A stretch of DNA of 64,000 nt, from contig JAESUZ010003377.1 in assembly GCA_017311185.1 (NCBI GenBank), positions 186,001 to 250,000 of the forward strand. Reading direction: 5' to 3'. Each line of letters opens with the position of its first letter. The first letter of the stretch is position 1. The notes beneath the pieces were generated by a model. The model ran no database searches. It was not told the DNA's origin and saw only the letters and a list, made by a program, of their open reading frames with translations. Shown here one piece after another: positions 35,098-44,976 of this stretch. Source of the DNA: Proteles cristata cristata. Lineage: Eukaryota; Chordata; Mammalia; Carnivora; Hyaenidae. The translations under genes were made by a program, and so were the position numbers.

Positions 35098-35415
35098 AAG
35101 ATTTTTCTTAATTTTTAATTAACAAAATTAAATACAGAATTAAGAATACTTAATCTGCTTTGTGATTTGTTTTAATTTAATAAAGAGGCATTAGCATCGT
35201 TCTGATGCCTTATCTTTAGACTCTTCACAACTTCTTCTGGGAGCTCACTCCAATCTTCCTCACTGCTTGACCGATGTGCATGGAGCACCTACTACGTGCA
35301 CTGCAGCAGACAAGACTCAGACAGCCACCTCCAGGGGCTTCCGTTCCCAGGGCTGCAGCCACGACATGGCCACGTTCTACCTCCCACGGTCGTAACATCT
35401 GTGGGCTGACATGGC
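35098..35415. other. No gene; short MIR-like motif
   Basis: AT-rich to 35210. CATGGAGCACCTACTACGTGC at 35279-35299 recalls the MIR core but is short. Confidence 0.45.
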
Positions 35416-35419
35416 CGTC

Positions 35420-35500
35420 TAGTCCAACTTCCTATCTTACAGCAGAGGACACCGTGGCCCAGGGACACATAGCCAGGCCATACGGCTAGTGTGTGACACA
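35420..35500 (+). repeat. MIR-like ancient SINE fragment
   Basis: AACTTCCTATCTTACAGCAG, GGACACCGTGGCCCAGGGAC and CATACGGCTAGTGTGTGAC follow the order of the conserved MIR 3' half. It passes directly into the 32-bp tandem repeat. Confidence 0.55.
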
Positions 35501-35509
35501 GCCAACCAC

Positions 35510-35657
35510 CACCCACCTCTCGTGGCCACACAACCACCTACCACCCACCTCTCATGGCCATGCAACCAACTACCACCTACTTTCGTGGCCATGCAACCAG
35601 CTACCAACCACCTTTCGTGGCCACACAAACAACTACCAATCACCTTTCATGGCCACA
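35510..35657 (+). repeat. About 32-bp tandem repeat, 5 copies
   Basis: The marker (G/A)TGGCC recurs at 35522, 35554, 35585, 35617 and 35649, a spacing of 32, 31, 32 and 32. Each unit carries CACCT(C/T)TC(G/A)TGGCCA and ACAACCA-C-TACCA elements. Confidence 0.9.
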
Positions 35658-35904
35658 CCTCTATAGATCAGCCCTGCTTCGCCTTCCCATGGGAAAGGTC
35701 TGAAAATACCACCTTCTGGCCCAGAGCACCTATGTTTACGTTCCTCCTAAAAAGAGAGATGTTCTGAGATACGACGAGGTGCTGGGCACCCTACAATCCT
35801 ATCAGCAGGTCTGATGCTCATTTCTTAGATAAAAGAGCTGACATCAAAACAGCAGCTGCATACAAGGGGCTGAATCACACAAGGAGTGATGGCGGTTGGG
35901 GGTT

Positions 35905-36332
35905 CCTTTCCTGGGGGTGCTGTGCTGTCAGCCACAGACTGGGTGGATTAAGCAAAAGAAATTTACGGTCTAACAGTCCTGGAGGCTGGAAGTCCACGAT
36001 TGAGGTGTGGGCAGGGCTGGCTGCGGAGGCTGCGAGGGAGGATCCACTCCAGGCCTCCCCCCTCCCTCTGGGGCTCCACCTTCATCTCCTCGGTGTTCTC
36101 CCTGTGTGCGTGTGTGTGTGCGTGTGCGTGTGCTGTGCGTCTCCAAACTTCCGACCTTTCTGTAAGAACACCAGCCTTGCTGGATTAGGACCCACCTAAC
36201 TCCTGCACGACCTCATCGTCACTAACTGCATCTACAACGAAGCCTCTTCCAAATAAGACCATGTCCTGAGGCAGCAGGGGTCAGGGCTCCGACATACAGA
36301 TTTTCGGGGACACAACTCAGCCCGTAACAAGT
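35905..36332 (-). mobile_element. MLT1-type LTR remnant (ERVL-MaLR)
   Basis: Reverse-orientation: CAGACTGGGTGGATTAAGCA, CAGTCCTGGAGGCTGGAAGT, GGATTAGGACCCACCTAACT and, at the end, TTTTCGGGGACACAACTCAG then CCCGTAACA. A GT/GC alternating microsatellite (36103-36133) has grown inside it. It is non-coding and fuller than the 18.5-kb copy. Confidence 0.7.
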
Positions 36333-36421
36333 GGTGACACAAGGACTCGGGCAGGCTACTCACTGCTGAGCCGGAAGGTTCCGGAAGGACTGACGTGGAG
36401 GGTCCCAGAGACTAGAAGAGC

Positions 36422-36483
36422 AGGTGTCTGGGCCTCCACAGGTGTCTGGGCCTCCACAGAGCAGGTGTCTGGGCCTCCACAGG
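36422..36483 (+). repeat. Short direct triplication
   Basis: Three copies of AGGTGTCTGGGCCTCCACA. The first two are adjacent and the third is separated by GAGC. Confidence 0.9.
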
Positions 36484-37384
36484 GGGAAGGTTTGGTTCTG
36501 GACAAGCCCTCCTACATCCCCAGCACTTCCCCAGCCTCATACCTAGACATCCACTTCCCGTCCCACAGCCGTGACCACGTCCACAGTCAACAAGCTGTCC
36601 CTTCCCAGCCCTTCTCTGAGCCCAGCGACCTCATGGAAACTCGGGGGCCAGGGGGGTGTTTATCGTTTAGTACCGTCACCGCCAAAAGCACAGTGCCTGG
36701 GACTCTACCCCGTTCTCTACGTGAGGCCAAAGTCCTAGAAAGACGCCCAAAAGGTTCAAAGCACTCAGTATAGGAAGGAAAACCACAGCTGAGCTGGGTG
36801 GCCATTTCAGGACGAACCTGATTCTTCAGAATCCTGTTCTCCGGCAGATCAGATCTTAGGGCATGGGAAGGAACAACATCCCTCAGGCACCCGCACCCCC
36901 ACCTCAGTCCACACCCCCAGGAACAACAGCTCCCGCAGCCTGGCTCTCGTGGAGGGAACAGCCGAGTCTGGAAAAGGCCCCGCGGCCAACGTGGCCACTT
37001 GCACCAGGAAAGTCACTGATCTGGCCAGTCCAAAATAAAACTGAGTGCATCCTTTCTTCTGTCTTATTTCTCAGAGACTTACCAATCCATTGTTGCCAAA
37101 TCACTTTGGCAGAAATAAATAATCTCAGAAAATGGAATTTTCTGAATGACGGATTAAAGAGTTAATCCACGTTACACACCCGATGATGATCTAATACTCA
37201 GGGCAACGTTTTCCCAGGCGGGTCTATTACCGAGCATGATGAAAAGCAAATCCCACTAAGCAGAGAAAAGGAGAAACGGAAGAAATACTCTCCTCATGTA
37301 CAGGGAACTTGGTGGTGAACATGGTATGTTCATGGAAGTATACCACTTCCTTCCTAATTGCTTGGGGTAGGTATTCGAGGTTAC

Positions 37385-37490
37385 GTATTCTCCTTCCTCT
37401 TGCAGACAAGGGAGAGGCTCAGAAAGGTTTAACACGGCAACCACTGCCACACAGCTGGGCTCCAAGGTCAAGACTCAAACTCAGGACACC
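37385..37490 (+). repeat. MIR-like ancient SINE fragment
   Basis: CTTGCAGACAAGGGAGAGGC, TCAGAAAGGTTTAACACGGC, ACACAGCTGGGCTCCAAGG and AAGACTCAAACTCAGGACACC follow the MIR order of exhausted 'gauge' segments from the gradient GAGGAAAC to the tRNA-like B-box end. Confidence 0.55.
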
Positions 37491-38636
37491 TGTTACTTAT
37501 ACCTCAGGCACCTCTTGACCACCAGGTCCTGGGACAAAAGGTCGCAGAAGATTCCCTGGCGGGGAAGAAACGTTCCCACCTCAGGAAGAGAGCCATTTCT
37601 GGGGCTGAGGAAGTATCGCAGGAAATCCACACACATCTGAGCCATACCGTTGGCATCGTCATTGACCATTCAGACCATTTCGACACCATGAAAACATGAT
37701 ATTATTGTGACCAACGTAAAAGCCCAGCACTCTTCTTCCCCACTGCACAGGGACAGTGGGGACGGGGAGAAACCAGGGAGAAAAGCCCCACTCTGCCTGG
37801 GGGCGCGGAGGAGGGGCTTGCTGACATCTGCAAACATCCCACAAAGATTCCCCGAGCGCCCGGAGGGCTCAGCCTCTGATGATCCACAGTATCTTGCACA
37901 CGGCTGGTCACAGCACAAGGTGGTGGAACACGTTAGGGATGGGCGGAGTCCACGGCCTGGGACATTAACTTTCTGGCGGGCCATCTCCACGCTCCGGTTC
38001 CCAGTGAGACTGAGTCCCTTGTGAGGGATGCCCCAGGGGACGGTGCAAAGTCTGGGGTCTCCACTGCTCCAAACAGAACCGCACGCAGGGTGTGGAATTA
38101 CTGCAATGACATTACCACCGCTGCGGTTAAGACTCCCAAGGAGGTGGAGGTAACAGACCATAAGACACGAGTGGTCACCCTGTCCCTACAGAGCTCTCAG
38201 AGGCAGAACTGGGGCTGCACGGCGCACCGATGCGAGCTCAAGCAGGTACTTCCAGACATGTGCGATGGAGTTTTACCAGAACCAAAAGAAGAAAACCGAA
38301 ATACAGGGCTGTGGGAAAAGCCGGTGAGAGCCCCGCCACTTGTCTTAAAGCCATGGCTGCTTCTTCCCGCCAGCGTCCAGCCAAGTGCAAGGGTGCACCC
38401 ACTCACGGATTTGGGGAAATCCGGGCACCGGGCTGCAGCTCAAGCAGTGCAGCATTCCAACCCCCTGAGCTGGCCCTAACACTTGGCACAGGCCTTCTGG
38501 TTTTGAAAGAAAAGAGATGCCATGTGGCACAGGCATGGCCAGCCCAGTCTTCCCACGTGGCTTCCTCCATGTTCCAGCCACTAAGCTCCCGCACCTTCTG
38601 CTAAAACAACTGTGGACCTAAAGAGGAACATCAAGG

Positions 38637-38863
38637 GGCGCCTTGGGGGCTCGGTCAGTTGAGCATCTGACTTCAGCTCAGGTCATGATCTCAGTTTGTG
38701 GATTCGAGCCCCGCGTCAGGCTCTGTGCTGACAGCTCAGAGCCTGGAGCTGCTTCAGATTCTGTGTCTGCCTCTCTCTCCACCCTCCCCTGCTCATGCTT
38801 GGTCTCTCTCTCTCTCTCAAGAATAAAATAAACATTGAAAAAAAATAAAGTTACAAAAATAAC
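38637..38863 (+). mobile_element. Felid SINE with 14-bp TSD
   Basis: Head GGCGCCTTGGGGGCTCGG, core GGCTCTGTGCTGACAGCTC. Duplication GAGGAACATCAAGG at 38623-38636 and 38864-38877. Confidence 0.95.
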
Positions 38864-38877
38864 GAGGAACATCAAGG

Positions 38878-40397
38878 TGATGGGCATGTTTTATAACCCA
38901 CACACCAACACGCCATCAGGCACCATGAAAGGCAGAGCAGGCAGATGACAGGTCTGCCTGCCTATCTCCGGATAAGGTCAGCTGGCACAGTTTCCGAGGA
39001 CAAACATGACCACCTAAACCGAGGAGAAGCGACAGAGCCTCGATCCCCAGAGAGAGGCCAGGTGCAACAAGAAAACGGAAGCATCCGAAGGTTCTCGCTC
39101 GCAGCCACGGCCTGGACGCACCTGCCAGCTCAGAAAGCGAGCTGTGGGAAACGTGGCCGCAAGGGTCTCGGCCATTTCCGACGGGCCAGCTCCCAAAGCC
39201 GGGAGCGCTCGCACGGCTGCGGCCGGCACGGAGACAAAGTGGGGCTCCATGCACAGGCAGGGGGACATCTGGGGGCTCCAGGGACCCCCCTGGCTCTGCC
39301 CTGACAATTCCTCCTCAGCCTGTGGGCGGCTGGCCAGCCGCTGGCACCCTCCTGGGGACGCTGCTCCAGACAGAAGACCCAAGGTCAGAGAGGCGGTTTG
39401 TGAACTCACCCGAAGACGTTCACCTGCCGGGGCAGCTCCCGTCTGGGGTCCCGCAGAGAACGCTTTCTCAGCTTGCGTGTTAACTGGATTTAGTCACACA
39501 TGACTGAAACCCCCAAAATAACTGTGGCTTCAACGAGACCCAAGAGCATGTCCCTCTCACACCAGTGAGGCCGCCAGGCGGGCTGTCCCACGCGGCACGA
39601 GGCTCCAAAGCCCCAGACCCGTCCCAATTCCGATGTGACTGTCACTGTCCGGGTCCAATACGGGGAAGGACAGGACACAGGGCCCCACACACGCTCTTGT
39701 ATCGAGATTGACCAGAAGCTGCCACGTAACACTGCCACTGGGGTCTCCGGGAGGCGGCCACACGTAACAGCAAGAGGGGCTCATCCTGGACCCAGCGGAG
39801 GGCGGGTCTCACAACAGCCCGCGCTTCGTTAATGTCCCATCGGCCACACGTGCGCCCCCAGCATTCTTCCAGGCATCGCTCACCGAATTTTCATGAACTT
39901 TCACGACAACGACATTTCATGGATTTATCACTGCCCGAGGGGTTATGTCACAGTGGCCGGGCTCCTACGGAAGTCAGCTCAGGGAGGCTGGCACTAGACT
40001 ATGGTGACCCTGGGATTCCTGCCTGGAGGCAGCAGCATGGGGGGGACTCGGCCCCAAGGGGTCCTGGCGCACAGGGCCCCCCACAGCACCCAGGCGGGCG
40101 GCCCCCCGCCAGGCTCCAATCGGGCGATTTCCCGCAGCCGGGCCGAGTCCCCGTCCCCCCTCATGCCAGCCTCCACGCGTGCACTGCCCGGTTCAGCTCT
40201 CCTGACGCGGCCCCTCACGTCTGCAGGGAACCCCTTCGCAGCACCAGAATCATCGCACTGGCTGTCTACACACCAGAAGGGAAACACTCCGAAGGCTTCG
40301 GCCTGTTTCTCTGCAGCAGCGTGGGCCCTGACGACGGGGGTCGCCCCTTCTGCGGATGGCTCCCTGAGCGTGGCCCCCTATCCAGGCACTGCCTGCA
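38878..40397. other. No gene recognised
   Basis: Moderately GC-rich unique sequence. The plus-strand frames near 39832-40471 overlap each other in two frames, as expected by chance at this composition. Confidence 0.5.
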
Positions 40398-40860
40398 CAT
40401 TTGCATATGAAGGAGAGAGGCCGGGGGCCCTGTCAAAATATTTTTTGACAGGCCAGAGGTGCGTTTCATGACACGAGCCTCAGTCAGCAGCGAATGTGTT
40501 CACAATATGTTTCCGCAATCTGCCCATCTCTCCGCGGCGGGCCCTTTGTTTGGTCAGGCCGCGCGGGCTGTCGCTGGGCTTCATGCATTCATCATGCGAC
40601 CGGGGCAGCGCGGCCTGGCGCACAGCACGTAATTAGGAGGAGGGACGAGATGGGGCGGCAGGGCAGAGTGTTGCCATGGCAGCGCCAAGGGAAGGTGGTC
40701 ACGATCAGATGAAGGACAGATGTGCCCCCGCCCAAGCCCGGGCTGAGCCCGAAGGCATCGTGGACAGTGCAGAAGCACAAGTTACTTAACGCGGAAATGC
40801 AAGCGCATTGCGTCCCACTAATCCCTCCCCAAATACGGGGCACGGGGAGCATGGATCTGC
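40398..40860. promoter_or_regulatory. Candidate regulatory element cluster
   Basis: A perfect octamer ATTTGCAT at 40399-40406 is followed by a perfect inverted repeat CCTGTCAAA/TTTGACAGG at 40429-40452 (two TGACAG cores in opposite orientation), CACGTAATTAGGAGG at 40627-40641 and an X-box-like GTTGCCATGGCAGC at 40670-40683. The region is free of repeats and locally CpG-richer. The combination resembles vertebrate enhancers; function is inferred only. Confidence 0.35.
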
Positions 40861-40928
40861 CAGACCTCACATGACACAGAAAATACCTGCACTGGCAGCT
40901 CCCTACACCCGTTCTCGAACAGCTTTAT

Positions 40929-41151
40929 GTTCTATTTATTTATTTTTTTAGTGTTTTATTTATTTCTGAGAGAGAGAGAGAGACAGCGTGAACAGGGGAG
41001 GGTCAGAGAGAGGGAGACACAGAATCTGAAGCAGCTCCAGGCTCTGAGCTGTCAGCACAGAGCCCAACGCAGGGCTCGAACCCACAATCATGAGATCATG
41101 ACCTGAGCCGAAGTCGGACGCTTAACCGACTGAGCTACCCAGGCGCCCCTC
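40929..41151 (-). mobile_element. Felid SINE, left of a nested pair
   Basis: Tail TTTATTTATTTTTTTAG, body GGAGACACAGAATCTGAAGC, head ending CTACCCAGGCGCCCC. Flanked by AACAGCTTTAT at 40918-40928 and 41152-41162. Confidence 0.95.
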
Positions 41152-41162
41152 AACAGCTTTAT

Positions 41163-41383
41163 TTATTTATTTATTTAAATATTTTTATTTATTTCTAGGA
41201 GAGAGAGAGAGGCAGTGTGAGCAGGGAGGTCAGAGAGAGAGGGAGACACAGACTCGAGAAACAGGCTCAGGCTCGAGCTGGCAGTCAGCACAGAGCCGAC
41301 GCGAACTCGAACCCACGAACTCCGCGAGATCATGACCTAAGTGAAAGTCGGACGCTTAACCGACTAAGCCACCCAGGAGCCCC
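41163..41383 (-). mobile_element. Felid SINE, ACTGCCAGC subtype, right of a nested pair
   Basis: Tail TTATTTATTTATTTAAAT and CTAGGAGAGAGAGAGAGGC, core GAGCTGGCAGTCAGCAC, head ending CACCCAGGAGCCCC. The third target copy, TCGAACAGCTTTA, is at 41384-41396. Confidence 0.94.
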
Positions 41384-41415
41384 TCGAACAGCTTTAAAAA
41401 AGAAAATGATGTGCA

Positions 41416-41612
41416 GGGACACCCGGGTGGTTCGGTCAGTTGAGCGTCCGACTTTGGGCTCAGGTCATGATCACACACTTCATGAGTTCGAACCCCACAT
41501 CAGACTTGCTGATGTCAGCACAGAGCCCGCTTCAGATCCTCCGGCCCTCTGCCCCTCCCCCGCTCATGCTCACTCTCTCCTTGTCTCAAAAATAAAAATA
41601 AACATTAAAACA
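41416..41612 (+). mobile_element. Older CAN-type SINE
   Basis: GGGACACCCGGGTGGTTCGG head, GACTTGCTGATGTCAGCACA core and AAAATAAAAATAAACATTAA tail. It lies 20 bp from the nested pair, making three SINEs in about 680 bp. Confidence 0.88.
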
Positions 41613-42149
41613 ATTATAATGACAATGATAATAACGTACAGAAAACCATTCAGGAGAAATTCCACCACCTTTTCTTTCAATATGTGTTTTATTTGGCACA
41701 AACGCTTTCTACAGGTCTGTGTTTAAAGTTCCCTACTGATACGTTACTACCCTAAAGGGACGAAGAAAGTGCAAAGAATCGGGGATGAAACGGTGAATAC
41801 CTGCTTCAGAAGACGACACCTTGCTTAGTAAAGCGTCAGCACAATCCTCGAAGGGAGGGTCATTTGCCGCTTCCCACGCAGTCCACTCGCGTTATTAACA
41901 GCAGTCACTGCGCTGAACGCCTGGTCCCCACGCGGGAGGTGCCCCTCCTGCACGCCCCCCGTCTCCCTCCCCTGCTCCAGAGGGTCCGGCCGGCCGCAGC
42001 CCTGCCACCCTAACCAGCCTTGTCCTCCGGGCCGCCCCACCTCCCCAGAGAGCCGGTCTCCAGCCTTCCTGTCTTCTTCCCTCACGTGCTGCCCTCAGAG
42101 GCCTCCGGGCCCGTCCTGCACTCATTCTCTAAGTAATAAATACTTTCAT
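41613..42149. other. No gene recognised
   Basis: Unique sequence with a GC-rich patch at 41930-42060. Confidence 0.5.
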
Positions 42150-42316
42150 GGGCTGGCTCAGTGGTTAAGCATGGGACTTCGGCTCAGGGCATGATTTCAT
42201 GGTTCACGAGGTCGAGTCCCACATTGGGTGAGCCCCCTTCCCTCTCTCTCTTTCTGCCCTTTGTGGGATTCCCTCTCTCTCGCTCCCTCTGCCCCACACT
42301 CCCTTGCAGCCTCAAG
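42150..42316 (+). mobile_element. Worn CAN-type SINE
   Basis: Head missing its first bases (GGGCTGGCTCAGTGGTTAAG), then CTTCGGCTCAGGGCATGATT, CGAGTCCCACATTGGG and a CT-rich body ending GCCTCAAGGAAAGG. Its A tail has become the G/A-rich tract that follows. Confidence 0.75.
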
Positions 42317-42397
42317 GAAAGGGAAGGGGAGGGGGAAGGGAAGGGGGAGGGGGAGAAGGGGGGAGGCAAGGAGGGGGGAGGAGGGAGGGAAGGGAAG
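42317..42397 (+). repeat. (GGGGA)n-like G-rich tract
   Basis: Eighty bases of G-runs of 3-6 separated by A, AA or GAGAA, starting at the tail of a SINE. Strong G-quadruplex potential. Confidence 0.9.
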
Positions 42398-42893
42398 ACT
42401 TCCAGTCACATGCTGGTTACCTCCTTCGGGATCTTGCTACACACACAATGTGCTTTTTAAAAACAATGGCATTAAATCCACATGCCACGCACTCACCAAG
42501 TGCCAGCCGGGTGTCCCCAAGAAGCCACCAAACGTCCCAGAGAGTGCATGCACGCTCTATTCGGTGACTTCCACCCACCGCACAGTGAAGAAAGAATCCG
42601 GAAGATCTACATTTTCCCAAGTTTTCACTTATAAGATGCAGCGAACCCCTGTGCGTTCTTCTGACTCCGTCTCTGCTAAGCCTCTCCTTGGCTTTAGTGC
42701 CTTTCTCCATGTGGAGCTTTGAGATCGAATGCGTGAACACATGTAAAACCCTGGCCGCAGGCTGTCCGGCGGCCCTGCAGACTCCTACCAATCGGGACAG
42801 GGTCCCAATCACCTCTCAGATCACACATTTCACCTCTAGTACAAAGCGTCACGGCCAGTGGCATGTCTGCAGCGTAGCACAAAGACAGCCTGA
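42398..42893. other. No gene recognised
   Basis: Unique sequence leading into the large minisatellite. No exon supported. Confidence 0.5.
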
Positions 42894-43955
42894 ACACGCA
42901 CGCGCCCCTATTTGTGTGCACGCGCCCCTATTTGTGTGCACGCGCCCCTATTCGTGTGCACGCGTCCCTATTTGTGTGCACGCGCCCCTATTTGTGTGCA
43001 CGCGCCCTATTTGTGATACCATAGCCCCTATTTGTGTGCACCTGCCCTATTTGTGTGCACCACCACCCCTATTTGTGTGCACGGACGTCCCTGACCTGTG
43101 TGCACGCGCCCCTATTTGTGTGTGCGTCCCTATTGTGTGCACGCGCCCCTATTTGTGTGTGCACGCGCCCCTATTTGTGTGCACGCGCCCCTATTTGTGT
43201 GCACGCGCCCCTATTTTGTGTGCACCTGCCCCTATTTGTGTGCACCTGCCCCTATTTGTGTGCACCTGCCCCTATTTGTGTGCACGCGCCTGTTTGTGCA
43301 CGCGCCCCTATTTGTGTGCACCTGCCCCTATTTGTGTGCACCTGCCCCTATTTGTGTGCACGCGTCCTATTGTGCACGCGTCCCTATTTGTGTGCACGCG
43401 CCCCTATTTGTGCACGCGCCCCTATTTGTGTGCACGCGCCCCTATTTGTGCACGCGCCCCTATTTGTGTGCACGCGCCCTGTTTGTGTGCACTTCGTGCG
43501 TCCCTATTTGTGTGCACGCGCCCCTGACGTGTGCACGCGCCCCTATTTGTGTGCACGCGCCCCTATTGTGTGCACGCGCCCCTATTTGTGTGCACGCGCC
43601 CCCTGACTGTGTGCACGCGCCCCTATTTGTGTGCACACGCCCCCTATTGTGTGCACCTGCCCCTATTTGTGTGCCGCGCGTCCCTATTTGTGTGCACGCG
43701 TCCCTATTTGTGCACCTGCCCCTATTTGTGTGCACGCGCCTATTTGTGTGCACGCGCCCCCTGTTTGTGTGCACGCGCCCCCTATTTTGTGTGCACGCCC
43801 CTGGCTGTGTGCACACGCCCCTATTTGTATTGCACCTGCCCCTATTGTGCACTTTGTGTGCACGCACCCCTATTTGTGTGCACGCGTCCCTATTTGTGTG
43901 CACCTGCCCCTATTTGTGTGCACGCACCCCTATTTGTGTGCACGTGCCCCTATTT
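42894..43955 (+). repeat. 20-bp minisatellite, about 53 copies (1.06 kb)
   Basis: Tandem array with unit TGTGCACGCGCCCCTATTTG. Frequent variants are CACCTG for CACGCG, loss of a TG pair and loss of one C, so copies run 18-22 bp. The CACCTG variants cluster (43220-43275, 43320-43350), suggesting local block duplication. Each full unit has the palindrome GTGCAC and a 10-base alternating GTGCACGCGC. The edges are sharp: it starts after CCTGAACACG and ends at CCCCTATTTATCTTGAC. No unit has a stop in any plus frame, so long Cys/Pro/Ala/Arg-type frames arise that are not genes. Confidence 0.97.
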
Positions 43956-44664
43956 ATCTTGACATCCTGTAATTCCCTTTTAAGGTGGTGTTTTTAACGA
44001 ATTAAAACTCTGGTGACTCGGAAACGCGGAAACAGCTATTGTGTTGGGTTACAAAAGTGCCTTTTCAAAGCACAGTTTTCGCTCTCTCTTGGACCGTCCG
44101 GCCTATGATTCCCCCAACAGGTAGGAACACACTTCCCTCCCAGGCAGGCAGAGCCAGCCCCGACCCCGGCCACACGGATGCCTGCGGCTGCCCCAGCCAG
44201 GCTGTCAACTGCCCCGGACATGCAGGTCCTCACGCCAACGCTCCCTGCCGCCAGGAAGGCTTCCATCCCAGAGCCTGAGGCCTGAGCTGTCTGGGTGGCA
44301 TCGGAAGGAGCCCAGGTCGTGCACTTCACTGCTACATTCGGAGATCTCAAGGTCAGGGAGGAGGAAGACAGCGGCGTCCCTAGTATCTTACCCAGGCGAG
44401 CGATCTGAGCCCTCCCATCTAACATGCCCAGGACGGTCCGAGAGGCTACAGCCTCAGCCTGGGCAGGACGTGGCCCCCCTCGGCCCCCTCAGCACACGCA
44501 CACAATCACTCACAAGTCTCACACAGGCGCACGCCTGCACACGCTTCACAGCACACATAAACACGCAGGAAAGTCTTTTTAAACACATAAATATTTGTAA
44601 CTCTTTAAAGAGATATTGAACTATGAAATAATTAAAGTTGTAAATGGAAAATTGTATAGCAGGT
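43956..44664. other. No gene recognised
   Basis: Unique sequence. A short GCACACGC-type alternating patch lies at 44490-44560 and an AT-rich stretch with AAAGAGATATTG at 44570-44660. Confidence 0.5.
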
Positions 44665-44682
44665 AAAATGAAGAACACGCCA

Positions 44683-44851
44683 GGGCACCTGGGTGGCTTA
44701 GTCGGTTAAGCATCCGACTTCGGCTCAGGTAATGATCTCACGGTTCATGTGTTCAAGCCCTGAATCAGGCTCTGTGCTGACAGCTCAGAGCCTGGAGCCG
44801 GTTTCAGATTCTGTGTCTCCCTCTCTCTCTGACCCTCCCCTGCTCACGCTG

Positions 44852-44887
<36 letters not shown>

Positions 44888-44931
44888 AGAAATAAATGAA
44901 AACATTTTTTAAAATAGTCACATGTTTAAAA
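44683..44931 (+). mobile_element. Felid SINE with imperfect TSD
   Basis: GGGCACCTGGGTGGCTTAGT head, TGACAGCTC core combined with the CTGACCCTCCCCTGCTCACG body of the other subtype, so it is intermediate. Flanks AAAATGAAGAACACGCCAG (44665) and AAAATGAGAACACACCAG (from 44933). Confidence 0.92.
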
Positions 44932-44976
44932 AAAAATGAGAACACACCAGTTTTCATTTGAACCACACAAGGGTAT

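Larger units (their letters stand above)
36333..38635. other. No gene; small triplication and one MIR-like piece
   Basis: AGGTGTCTGGGCCTCCAC occurs three times at 36422-36480. A MIR-like segment at 37385-37490 is listed separately. The rest is unique sequence without a supportable exon. Confidence 0.5.

Noticed and set aside
42688..43997. Cys-rich 190-299-codon frames over the minisatellite
   Set aside because: They exist only because the 20-bp unit has no stop in any frame; three overlapping frames give similar peptides.
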